Assembly: GCF_947623445.1 (NCBI RefSeq)
Contig: NC_135246.1
Span: 16,785,856 to 16,849,855, forward strand
Direction of reading: 5' to 3'
Length of the DNA: 64,000 bases
From: Clavelina lepadiformis
Lineage: Eukaryota; Chordata; Ascidiacea; Aplousobranchia; Clavelinidae
The notes under the pieces were generated by a model. The model was not told where the DNA came from, ran no database searches, and saw only the letters and a list, made by a program, of their open reading frames with translations. The position numbers and the translations under genes are program-made. Shown in pieces: positions 12,123 to 22,865 of the stretch (the stretch's first letter is position 1; the number at the start of each line of letters is the position of its first letter).

Positions 12123-12629
12123 TGTATAAAGAAAGAAGAAAGAGATTAGAAAGAGCAGTAGGATTATATTTTTGACTTACATCAGAATTAAAAATTATGC
12201 CAAAATGAGGAAGCATTGTTCAACTGTTCCTTGTAGTTCCTCATCAATGGTTAATCGTTAATCCTTATCTTGAAGTAGTTCTATATCTCACACCTTAGAA
12301 AACCCATGATGATAGTTTCATTTGCAGTATAATGCACATCTTATTATACTGATGCATTCATATATTTTGTGCAATTATGTATTGGTTGTGTTTGAGCCAG
12401 TATTCATTTTGCTTATAGTTTTCATATGATTATTTGTGTGATTTTTCAGTTATTTCTTTTGCGGTTATTAACTTAAGCTGGTTCACTGCTTGTATTGCAA
12501 AAGTTTGAAATTAATGTACTACAGAGAGACATTGTAGAAAAAACTGTTATTATAGGACATTTTCAACTGTAATTATGTCATATGTAACTCACAATTAAAC
12601 TTCCGTACCATACATACTGATCACTGATG

Positions 12630-12885
12630 GTCTTTGCACAACTCCAACCTGGCGATGATTCCTTATCACTTGAGTGCCAGCGTTGTGCAAGTTCTGGCTT
12701 TTTTTATTTGAATTATATTGCCCAAATTTATAACTGTTCATCGGGACTGTTGAACACGAGCATGCATTGTTAATGTCTTGTTCAAATGCATTACAACAGC
12801 AACACTACTAGGACTAGGTATCAAATACGGGCCGCTTTACTGTAAGCAAAGCGCGCTAACCACTTGGCTGCCCAGCTGGCTACCT
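12630..12885 (-). mobile_element. tRNA-derived SINE downstream of GST copy 1
   Basis: Read on the - strand, the head near 12880 has a tRNA-like A box in GGGCAGCCAAGTGGTTAGCG and a B-box-like CCGTATTTGATACCT. A unique body follows and then a tail with a short hairpin containing GGCGATGATTCC (+ strand). A related shorter copy lies at 22313-22510. The tail motif recurs upstream of GST copies 1 and 2 (about 9643 and 15313). It is eroded and its ends are approximate. Confidence 0.6.
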
Positions 12886-13659
12886 GACCAATTTACAGAA
12901 AATCATAAACATTTTCATAAAGTAATCTTTGTTGTGTTAGCTGCTGCAATGAACGTGTCTTGCAGTAAGCATACACGGTAAATAGGCTACTAAACAGGTA
13001 CGGTGGTATTCAATAGACAAAGCCATGAAGTACAGTTAGCACTTTTGCAAGAGAATTAAGAGTTTCACGCTTTTTCCCAATCCTTGAAATTATAGCCTCC
13101 AATAGATAACCTATGAAACTATTTGCAGTAGGCTAATTAAGCTTGATAATAATTTTTAGATTGAAAAACAAAGTTTTTATATCGAAAAAATCATGTTAAT
13201 TGCCAAAGTATGACCAAAATACATTTCAAGAAACGCAAACTATAACAGACAGCTTCGGTGGCCAACTGAACCTAATTACATTGCCATATTCGTTTTGTTT
13301 TGCTGGAGGAAGGCAGTCCGCGATATTTTTTAAAGGGCGATGTACACCTGGGCACTTCATTTTTCAACAAACCATCAACTTTTTCTGTTGACAAAAGCCA
13401 AAACGTAGTATGTGGATGTTTTTTTGCATTTCTGAGGAAAGTTGTCTGAAAATCGGTTTGAATTTAACATTTTAAATAAGCAGTCAAATTGTAAAATACG
13501 AGCCTGCTCATTAGGCTTACTTTAGGTTACAAGAAGTTACTTAACATTGGTGATGCCTCAACCAACGTGTCACGTTTTTAAAAAGAAAGCTTTGTTGCTA
13601 TATCATGTGCAGTTAGTTTTGTAAGCTGCAGTTATGAGTACAGTAGCTTAGTCTTTTAA

Positions 13660-14214
13660 CCTTATCCAAAGGTGGCTCGCGACAGTGCTATTTTAACTAG
13701 GTGTGGCCGACACTGCACACAAATTTTCAATCGTTAATTACTCGAAAACGATACGTCGTAAGCTGATTGGATTTTTACAGGTTAGTAGCAAAAACATCTG
13801 GCTTCCTGTATACATCATAATTGTAAAACTAAAGAAAGTGAATTTAGCGTAAATTAGGCATTTCTACAAGTGATACATTTCTAGAAGTTTTTCTTGTTAC
13901 GCCGCGCCCCCGCTGTGCGGAAAACCAGCTGACCGCGAGAAGAGAACACAAAAGAATAAGTTAGTCGAGTTAGTAGTGCGTTAATGAGTAAACGAAAACG
14001 ATTCCTTCAATGCGGAGAGAGAGAAAAATTATGACAATATGACAATATCTCAAAAATTACAAACTCCAACTTTATAAAATAAACATGGACGGATAGTTGA
14101 ACATTTTTTTAGGAAAAGTCACCAAATCTCAAGTTTCTACATCAAACGATGCAACTGTACGCCACGTTTTGCTGTCACTGTGTACAGGAGAAGCCACATC
14201 TAGTGTAAATAGGG
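13660..14214. mobile_element. piggyBac-like MITE with TTAA target site, copy 2
   Basis: TTAA flanks it at 13656-13659 and 14215-14218. The ends are CCTTATCCAAAGG and GTGTAAATAGGG, matching the two ends of the 5053-5404 element in the opposite orientation. The paralogous segment near 1249-1252 shows a single uninterrupted TTAA, which gives the empty site. The 555-bp interior is non-coding, and the extra length over copy 1 is unexplained. Confidence 0.85.
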
Positions 14215-15403
14215 TTAAAGTTTTCAACATTCCAGAGAATAATTAGCTGGACCAATTGAATAGATTAAGTTATATACAAAGTCACTGACATGAAAGTAAA
14301 CGGCTATACGTCATTCATATTGGTCGTTTCATGGAAAGGTAAGACTTAGGCAGGGTAACGTTATCTTCATATTATCTCAAGGATTAAGCAAAGCGCCCTA
14401 AGCGATAGCTCTTTTGTGAATGATGATACGTTCAAACTGGTACGGAAACCCTTTCAGCAGCTGTTCAGTATACATTTTCTCTATTTACTTTACTTTGTCA
14501 GACAGGACATAATCAGTTAGTTTTTATAAAAAGTTAACAATGAAAGTATAAACGAACGAAGAACAAGTTTTCTCCTGTTGGAACGGGTAAGCTACCAACA
14601 GGGCTTAATAGGTGCTTTTGATATCATTGGTAAATGTGCAGGCATATTTATGTAAACCTTTCACGAAATGAAATTTAATTTTCGCTCTTATAATGCAGTA
14701 GCAATCATTTTAACTATTTTAATATCTTGTGAGGTCTGCCGATAATGTTGACAGCTCAGGAAAATAAATAAGATATTGATTATTTCACCGAAAGTAGGTC
14801 ACGCAGACTGTTGTTAAAGAAGGCGGTTAGGTTAGTTAGGAGAACGGGAACGCAAAAAGTTTATTTCGGCTAATTAGGGTTTAATTAAAGTTAGATTAAA
14901 AGGTAGATTTAGGTTACTAAGATATGTCTTAGCTTAACAAAAAACTGAAAAATAGCTCCAAACGTACGATTTTTTCAGGTGAATTAGTGACAGCCAATAA
15001 AGAAATACACGGCTCTCAAGGAGAGCAAAGGAAAGAAAAAAACGAGAGAAAAGGCAAAAGATGAGAAAGAGAAAAAATCTCCTACCAAAACCACTATTGA
15101 AAAAGCGATTAGCGAACCGATATCACTGGTGGTAAACTGGTAACCATATTTACAACCCACACCAAAGTGGAAGGCAAGAAAAATTACCCTGAAGATATTG
15201 CTAGACCGTGCTTCGTGAAGAACAGAGTCCGCAGTGTATAGGCAGATTGCAAAATGCAGCATTTTGCACCCTGGTATGGTATGATAAAATCTTTAACATT
15301 GGACCGATTGCAGTTTTTGCACGACTAAAACCCAGCGATGATTCCTCATCGCATCAGCCCCGATTACTGAGCTGGTCTTTGTGCAAGTTCCGATTGTCAC
15401 ACA

Positions 15404-15503
15404 TTTTTTTATTTTGTTTGTTTGATAGATTATTGCATTTTTTTATTTTGTTTGTTTGATAGATTATTGCATTTTTTATTTTGTTTGTTTAATAGATTAT
15501 TGC
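15404..15503 (+). repeat. 33-bp tandem repeat upstream of GST copy 2
   Basis: Three units of about 33 bp, each containing ATTTTGTTTGTTTGATAGAT, lie about 90 bp upstream of the start codon of copy 2. Copies 1 and 3 have one unit at the matching place, so the expansion is specific to copy 2. Confidence 0.85.
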
Positions 15504-15588
15504 CTTATTTGTCTGTTAGCACTGCAAATCAATCTTGCATTATAGGCTTTTTGATACTTTCAGAGTTGATACAATTTAAAAGAGAAAC

Positions 15589-17424
15589 ATGAAAAATCCT
15601 GTTCTGTATTATTTTGATGGTCAAGGCCGAGGTGAAGTTATAAGATGGATGCTGGCTGCTTGCGGACTAGATGTAATAATTAATTAATCTAACTATTAAA
15701 TTAATATTTATTTGTTTTATTATTACATATTTATTAAATTATTTACAACAATTATTAAATGATTGGTTTGAAAATCAATATAATCATATTAATAAATTTT
15801 CAATAAATTTTTGGCCATCTCTTAGCACACCTGATAAAAAAAGTTGATGTTTGTGTAGAAAAATCAAAAATAAAATTTAATCCTAGAGTACACTCCTATA
15901 TCCTACTTTTTTATTTTACTATACATGTGTACTAGTAAATTTTAATTACCGTAGTGAAAATGATAAGAAATGGTGCAGTGTTATTTAGCCACCACATTAA
16001 TACTAAAAGTCAGCGCTTATCTTATATGAATACATTATTTGCTACTACATTATGTTGCTACAAGTGAAGTGTAATTATAAATAGTTTATGTGTTAAATTT
16101 TATTTCATTAGTTAATACATGTTTAGTTCGAAGAAGTTTTTATCACGAGCAGAGAACAATACCTGAAGATGGTTGCTGATGGTTTATTTCTGTATCAGCA
16201 GGTGTGTTTTAATTAAAATGAAACATGTTAATCTTCTATACAATACATATGTGCTTGTTTTAAATTAATATCAAATCAAATTTTGTTTATAATCTGTTGA
16301 GCACAGGTCTTCAAACATTTTGGTCTCACAAACTACCTTTATAATGATCAACTATAAATAAAGATGCTGTCATATGAAATGCTTAATGTATATTTATACA
16401 AAACATGTGTAATGCTCATTGCAATTGTTAATGCATGAAAGTTTGCTGATTTTGACTATGAAAAGCTTTAAGAAACATAAAAATGGATTTCCGGCAAGTA
16501 AAATAAAGGAAAAAGTGGTCATGGGTCAATATCCTATTAGATTTTAAATGATGTGTGATTGTTGTATTGGCATCCATCTATGCAATAACAAGTTATTGAT
16601 GAATATATGATGGATGTTGGTTATAGGTTCCAATGTTGGAAATAGATGATATGCAACTGGTCCAATGTGGGGCAATTCTACGATATCTAGCCAGAAAAGG
16701 AAATCTCTATGGTGATGATGCGAAAGAACAAGCAATGTAAATAACATATTTTAAATGCAAATCGTGCTGTTGTACGAAACTGTGCAGTCCTTTCATTCTA
16801 ACTTCACTTTTTTGTATCATGCAGGATAGATATGTATACTGATGGTGCACAGGACATGTTTAATTCTTCTTTGGGAATTCCATTTCAGTCAACTGAGGAT
16901 GCAAGGGATGATATGTGGAAAAAGGTGAAAGAAAAAATTTTTGAGAGGTTTTTTCCAGTGTTTGAAAAGGTTCGTACATTCCACTGTTCCATTCTATTGT
17001 TATGTTTGCATTATACATATTATGTGATGTCATTATAACAAAATTCTTGCATGAGTAACCAGATATCAATCACCATGTAGGCATTACAAAACTGCAAAAA
17101 TTCTTGCCTGGTTGGAGCGAGACAAAGCATGGCAGATGTCCTGCTCACAGCGGCACTAACTAGCTTTCAAGGACGACAACATGACATCTTAGATGGTTAT
17201 CCAAACCTACAGGTGAGTAAAAGTAAAAACACCTTTTAATTGCACATGGCTCTAGTAAAGTGATACCGTGATAATCCCACACATTGCAGAAATGGTTTGA
17301 TGAACAGAAAAAGATTGAATGGATTTTCAAATTTTTGGCACCAGGAAGCAAAAGAAAACCTCTTCCTGATGACAAATATGTCAACACAGTTTGCACTGCT
17401 TTGAATTTCCAACTAGGTTTGTAG
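15589..17424 (+). CDS. glutathione S-transferase, alpha-class-like, copy 2
   Basis: Six exons: 15589-15672, 16127-16201, 16627-16736, 16825-16969, 17081-17212 and 17290-17424, giving 226 residues, with the same intron phases as copy 1. The first exon is identical in protein to copies 1 and 3, including the catalytic Tyr8. Differences from copy 1 include FITS for LLTS in exon 2, EDARDD for ENAKDY and ERFFPVFEK for GRYFPVFEK in exon 4, QNCKN for QNRKN and FQGRQHD for FQARQHD in exon 5, and IFKFL for ISKFL in exon 6. The frame is fully open and all introns are GT-AG, so it appears functional. Intron 2 is the shortest undisturbed version and lacks the hAT element of copy 1. Confidence 0.93.
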
Positions 17425-18426
17425 TGTATAAAGAAAGAAGAAAGAGATTAGAAAGAGCAGTAGGATTATATTTGTGACTTACATCAGAATTAGAAAATTT
17501 GCTCAAAATAAGGAAGCATTGAGTAACTGTTCCTTGAAGTTCCTCATCAATGGTCAATCCGTAACTCTTAACCTTAGCTAGTTCTATATGTCACACCTTA
17601 GCAAACCCATGATGATAGTTTCATTTGCAGTATAATGCACATCTTATTATACTGATGCATTCATATATTTTGTGCAATTATGCATTTGCTGTGTTTGAGC
17701 TAGTATTCATTTTGCTTGAAGGTTTCATATGATTATTTGTGTGATTTTCAGTTATTTATTTTGCGGTTATTAACTCAAAAGCTGTTTGAATGCATGTATT
17801 GCAAAAGTTTGAAGTTGATATACTACATAGAGGAATTGTAGAAAAAAATGATATTATAGGACATTTTCAATTGTAATTACCTCTTAGCTAACTCACAATT
17901 AAACTTCCATACCATACATACTGATCACTGATGGTCTTTGCAAAGACAAAGCCATGAAGTACAGTTAGCACTTTTGCAAGAGAATTAAGAGTTTCACACT
18001 TTTTCCCAATCCTTAGAATTATTGAAATTGCAATGGACATGGGCGGAAATAAACTGCTTTATGAAATATATAAAACAAAGGTTTTCATTTTAAAACACAC
18101 CAAAGAAAAAACTTTAGTCACGCGAAAATTCGTCTAAAGAACAATCAGGTGACCTGCGTTTTTTATGTGCAAAATGCGTACCAAATTCAAGCGTACGTTA
18201 TTGCTTCTAACTCTGGAGAAGATTTAAAAATGTTTTACCTGTGATGGAAGACTAAGATCCTCCATTAGTAAATGACTTAAAACTTTTTTAAATTTACCAG
18301 CGTAGAACGTGCCACAACAAAGTTCAGACGGCCAATGCAAACATATTGTTGGCCTAAAATCAATAGCCTGACAAAATACGTTCAGATGAGATGGTCAGAA
18401 CACGTGCAGTGAGCTTATCTTTAGCA

Positions 18427-18791
18427 CAGAGGTCGGGATTCGGGAACCTATGGCTCGCGAGCCAGATATGGCTCTTTTGATGACGGCATCTGGCTCGCAG
18501 ATAAATCTAAGCTGGCATTTCGTAGCACAATTGTTACGAATAAAACTTTTCTGTTATTTGTAGTTTTGTAATTTCTGTATCATGCAGCACCAGAAATCGA
18601 ATTAACAGTAATTAGCATGTTATTAAAGAGTAAATTCAGACATTTACCGTTGTCTAAAATAGTTGGTTTTGCTTAAAAATGCACACGTTAGTTGTACTAA
18701 GTGTTGAAAAATATTATATGGCTCTAACGGAAATAAAATTGACAATATGTGAGTTTCATGGCTCCTTCGCCAAAAAGGTTCCCGACCCCTG
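18427..18791. mobile_element. hAT-type MITE with TSD CTTTAGCA
   Basis: The 5' end CAGAGGTCGGG leads to GGGAACCTATGGCTC. The 3' end, inverted, is CAGGGGTCGGGAACC. The 8-bp direct repeat CTTTAGCA lies at 18419-18426 and 18792-18799. The 5' end contains a small extra insert relative to the 3' end. The interior is non-coding. Confidence 0.88.
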
Positions 18792-18941
18792 CTTTAGCAT
18801 ATGGTTAGATGAAAGATAGGTCAACGAAAGGAGATAACAGAGGATAATTTTTTTTTTGGTTTTTGTAATGACTGGTGCGCATTTTTGGGGACAAATTTGT
18901 GTGCCCCCGATTTAGGACGTTTGACCATACCCAAAATAATT

Positions 18942-19043
18942 GGGTCTAGTATACAAGTGCGCAACCAGTTGACGACTTAATTTGAGTAGCTGGCGTTTAG
19001 TTTACAAAGGTATCCTGTGGTTGTGCACTTACACACTAGACCC
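18942..19043. mobile_element. ~100-bp palindromic MITE, copy 2
   Basis: It begins GGGTCTAGTATACAAGTGCG and ends TTGTGCACTTACACACTAGA followed by CCC. The middle has GAGTAGCTGG, as in the copies at 3576, 40198 and 42964. Confidence 0.75.
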
Positions 19044-19313
19044 ACATAATATGTGTTTGTCACTTTTTTAAGTTCAGTTGTGTAATTTCTGTCACCAATT
19101 CACCAGAATAGTTATGTGTTCAAGGGTTTTTCCCAGCTTCTTCTTATAACTCTTGGACATGGTTGGTTATTTTTATCAATTTTGTGAACATGTTTTGTTT
19201 AATATTTTTGTAAATGTGATATCAGTAAACATCTTTAAAAGCATTATTCTATCATACTTAGTTATAAAACAGGACTGCATTTGCGCGTTTTATAGCCAGT
19301 ATACTATTTAGTC

Positions 19314-19605
19314 CAGTGGTTCTGAAACTGGGGGGCACGAGAAATGACAAACTCTCTTTGAGGTATGACGAAACATGCTTTCAACAACAGCTGGATTTTT
19401 TCATTGGATGCTTTCACTACTGGATTGATTATTTCACAACCAAGCTCAATTGCTGTCGGTTGGCAAAGGTTTGTGTTCCAAACAACAGCCCATTGATGAA
19501 AGTTATATTCAAATAAATTGCTTTTCTGTTTTATTTTGCAATAGGATGGGAACACAAGTTTTTTGGCACCGTTTCTAAACGTTTATGAACCCCTAATTTC
19601 GTGTT
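19314..19605. mobile_element. possible hAT-like remnant
   Basis: The left end CAGTGGTTCTGAAACTGGGG is typical of hAT termini. The right end near 19600 (TTTATGAACCCCT) is only a rough inverted match, and no target duplication is seen. The interior encodes nothing recognisable. Confidence 0.35.
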
Positions 19606-19669
19606 TTAAAATTAAACTTTTTAAACATGACCTACATATGAAGAACTCTGCTAACCTTCCATCTTATTG

Positions 19670-19835
19670 CACAATTCTATTATTGCTACTTTGCATGTTT
19701 TAAGCCCTCGAGCTTTGCCACTTTTTCCTGCTCGTTAATTGTTTGTGAGCATGTGCTTTTATTGTGCTATAACTGTAATAGTTAGCATCGTAACTTTGGC
19801 TCAGCACAGTTAATGGTGAAAAATAAACAATGCAA
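19670..19835 (+). repeat. dispersed repeat, copy shared with RPS8 flanks
   Basis: The segment runs from TTGCACAATTCTATTATTGC to TTAATGGTGAAAAATAAACA. Close relatives lie at about 57465-57635 in the same orientation and 56403-56585 inverted. It is non-coding and the family is unknown. Confidence 0.75.
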
Positions 19836-20100
19836 TTGTAGCGGCAACCCCAACTGCTACACAACAACAATAATTACAATGGAGTAGTTATATTCTTGTT
19901 TTTTTTGTGACGTTATCTACTAATTCATTATTTAACCTATAATAGCCAGTTTACTGATATGAAAAAAGTTCCGATTGTCACACATTTTTTTATCTGTTTT
20001 TTAATGGTTTACTGCCTCATTTGTCTGTTAGCACTGTAAATCAGTCTTGCATTATAGGCTTTCTGATATTTTCAGAGTTGATAAACTTTAAAAGATAGAC

Positions 20101-21853
20101 ATGAAAAATCCTGTTCTGTATTATTTTGATGGTCAAGGCCGAGGTGAAGTTATAAGATGGATGCTGGCTGCTTGCGGACTAGATGTAATATTTTATTAAT
20201 CTAATTATTAAATTATTATCTATAATCATTTTACTGTTTATTTTTTTTATTATTATATAATTATTAAATTAGTTATTTACAACAATTAATAAATTATTGG
20301 TTTGAAAATCAATAAAAGCATACTAATAATTTTTCAATGAATTTTTTGCCATCTCTTAGCCCACCTGATAAAACAAGTTGATGTTTGTGAAGAGAATTCA
20401 AAAATAAACTCTGACCCCAGAGTACATTCCTATATCCTGCTTTTTTATTTTACTATATATATACTAATAAATTTTAATTACTGTAGTTAAAGTGATAAGA
20501 AAATGTTGCTACAAATGAAGTGTAATTATATATTGTTTATGTGTTAAATTTTATTTCATTACTATATGCATGTTTAGTTTGAAGAAGTTTTTATCACCAG
20601 TAGAGAACAATACCTGAAAATGGTTGCTGATGATTTATTTTTGTATCAGCAGGTGCGTTTTAATTAAAATGAAATATGTTAATCTTCTATGCAATACATA
20701 TGTGCTTGTTTTAAATTAATATCAAATCAAATTTTGTTTATAATCTGTTGAGCACAGGTCTTCAAACGTTTTGGTCTTACGAACTACCTTTATAATGATC
20801 AACTTAATAAAGATTCTCTCATATGAAATGCTTAATGTATATATATACAAGATATGTGTAACGTTCATTGCAATTGGTAATGCATGAAAGTTTGCTGATT
20901 TTGACTATAAAAAGCTTTAAGAAACAGTAAAATGGATTTCCGGCAAGTAAAATAAAGGAAAATAGTGGTCATAGGACAATATCCGATTAGATTTTAAATG
21001 ATGTGTGATTCCTGTATTGGCATCCTTTCATGCAATAACAAGTTATTGATGAATGTTGGTTATAGGTTCCAATGTTGGAAATAGATGACATGCAACTGGT
21101 CCAATGTGGGGCAATTCTACGATATCTTGCCAGAAAAGGAAACCTCTATGGTGACAATACAAAAGAACAAGCAAAGTAAATATATTTTCCAAATGAAAAT
21201 CGTGCTGGTGTACGAAACTGTGCAGTTCCTTCATTCTAGCTTCACTTCTTTGTATCATGCAGGATAGATATGTATACTGATGGTGCACAGGACATGTTTA
21301 ATTCTTCCTTGGGAATTCCATTTCAATCAACTGAGAATGCAAAGGATGATATGTGGAAAAAGGTGAAAGAGAAAATTTTCGAGAGGTTTTTTCCAGTGTT
21401 CGAAAAGGTTCGTACATTCCACTGTTCCATTCTATTGCTATTTTTGCATTATACATATTATGTTATGTCATTATAACAAAATTGTTGTATGAGTAACCAG
21501 ATATCAATCACCATATAGGCATTACAAAACTGCAAAAATTCATGCTTGGTTGGAGCGAGGCAAAGCATGGCAGATGTCCTGCTGACAGCAGCAGTAACTA
21601 GCTTTCAGGCAAGACAACATGACATCTTGGATGGTTATCCAAATCTACAGGTGAGTAAAAGTAAAAACACCTTTTAAATGTACATGACTCTACTAAAGTA
21701 ATACAGTGATAATCCCACACATTGCAGAAATGGTTTGATGAACAGAAAAAGATTGAATGGATTTCCAAATTTTTGGCACCAGGAAGCAAAAGAAAACCTC
21801 TTCCTGATGACAAATATGTCGACACAGTTAACACTGTTTTGAACAGAAAGTAG
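20101..21853 (+). CDS. glutathione S-transferase, alpha-class-like, copy 3 (altered C terminus)
   Basis: Six exons: 20101-20184, 20578-20652, 21066-21175, 21263-21407, 21519-21650 and 21728-21853, giving 223 residues. Catalytic Tyr8, cis-Pro55 and Gln66-Cys67 are kept. Compared with copies 1 and 2, residue 47 is Asp instead of Gly (ADDLFLYQQ). The sequence around 91-92 is DNTKEQAK instead of DDAKEQAM. The last residues are NTVLNRK instead of [10 protein letters not shown]. The short tail comes from a deletion of roughly 35 bp around the ancestral stop, which brings in a new TAG. The gene otherwise looks intact. Homology to the other units begins only about 130 bp upstream of the start codon, so it lacks the longer 5' flank of copies 1 and 2 and may be regulated differently. 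Confidence 0.92.
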
Positions 21854-22312
21854 AAAGAACAGTTGGTTTAGTTTTGTGACTTACATCAGAATTAGAAAAT
21901 TTGCTCAAAACAAGGAAACATTGTTCAACTGTTCCTTTTAATTCCTCACCAATGTTCAATCCGTAACTCTTAACCTTAGCTAGTTCCATATCTCACACCT
22001 TAGAAAACCCATGATGATAGATAGTTTCAGTTGCAGTATAATGCACATCTTATTATACTGATGCATTCATATATTTTGTGCAATTATGTATTTGTTGTTT
22101 GAGCCAGTATTCATTTTGCTTGAGGGTTTCATATGGTTATTTGTGTGATTTTCAGTTATTTATTTTGCAGTTGTTAACTCGAAAGCTGTAATCGAAAGAG
22201 GAATTGTAGAAAAAATGATATTATAGGACATTTTCAACTGTAATTACCTCTTATGCAACTCACAATTAAACTTACATGTCATACAACAGGTTATGGCATG
22301 GTATATATTTCT

Positions 22313-22510
22313 ACTTAAACTGCACAACTTCAACTCGGCGATGATTCCTAATCGGTTGAATGCCAGCGTTGCGCAAGTTTTTATTTGTATTATATTGCCC
22401 AAATTTAGAACTGTTCATCACGAGCATGCATTCTTAATGCCTTGCCCAAGGGTACTACAACAACAGTACCACTAGGTATCAAATAAAGGCCGCATCATTG
22501 TAAGCCAATT
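22313..22510 (-). mobile_element. truncated SINE downstream of GST copy 3
   Basis: It matches the tail and body of the SINE after GST copy 1, including the + strand words GGCGATGATTCCTAATCGG and TATTGCCCAAATTTAGAACT. The tRNA-like head is degraded after about 22500. Confidence 0.5.
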
Positions 22511-22865
22511 TCTAGGCAATTTCAATTGTAAGCCAGACTCTAGTAAATCATAAACCTTTTCATGAAGTAATATTTGTTGTGTTAGCTGCTGCAATGAACG
22601 TATTTTGGAGTAAGCATCCATGGTAAATACTAAACAAATATGATGGTCCTCAATAGACAAAGCCATGAAGTACAGTTAGCACTTTTGCAAGAGAATTGAT
22701 AGTTTCACATTTTTCCCAATCCTTGAAATTATAGCCTCCAATAGATAACCTATGAAACTATTTGCAGTACGCTAATTAAGCTTGATAATACTATTTAAAT
22801 TGAAAAAACAAATTTTTTATACCGAAAAAATCATGTTAATCGCCAAAGTATGACCAAAATACATT

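Larger units (their letters stand above)
8279..13220 (+). repeat. GST tandem unit 1
   Basis: The unit begins ACATTTCAAGAAACGCAAAC at about 8279. The same words begin unit 2 at 13221, directly after the 3' flank of GST copy 1, so this is a head-to-tail junction. The 5' flank (about 8860-9855) matches 14500-15588. The 3' flank (about 12600-13220) matches 22260-22865. Internal differences from unit 2 include an exchanged block at about 8450-8860 and the hAT insertion in intron 2. Confidence 0.8.
13221..18020 (+). repeat. GST tandem unit 2
   Basis: This is the second head-to-tail unit. Compared with unit 1 it carries a foreign block of about 1 kb at 13430-14410 that matches 1030-1440 plus a piggyBac-like insertion. 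It lacks the hAT insertion of intron 2 and is shortened in its 3' flank. There TGGTCTTTGCA joins directly to AAGACAAAGCC, so the SINE segment seen after copies 1 and 3 is missing. Confidence 0.8.
18021..19960. other. spacer between GST copies 2 and 3
   Basis: This stretch is not shared with the other GST units. It holds a precise hAT MITE (18427-18791), a copy of the ~100-bp palindromic MITE (18942-19043), a possible hAT remnant starting CAGTGGTTCTGAAACTGGGG at 19314, and a copy (about 19670-19835) of the repeat that also flanks RPS8 exon 1. No gene was seen. Confidence 0.6.

Noticed and set aside
12778-12885. Functional tRNA gene
   Set aside because: The A- and B-box resemblance is partial and the segment is part of a repeated SINE; it would not fold into a proper cloverleaf with an intact acceptor stem as far as I can see.
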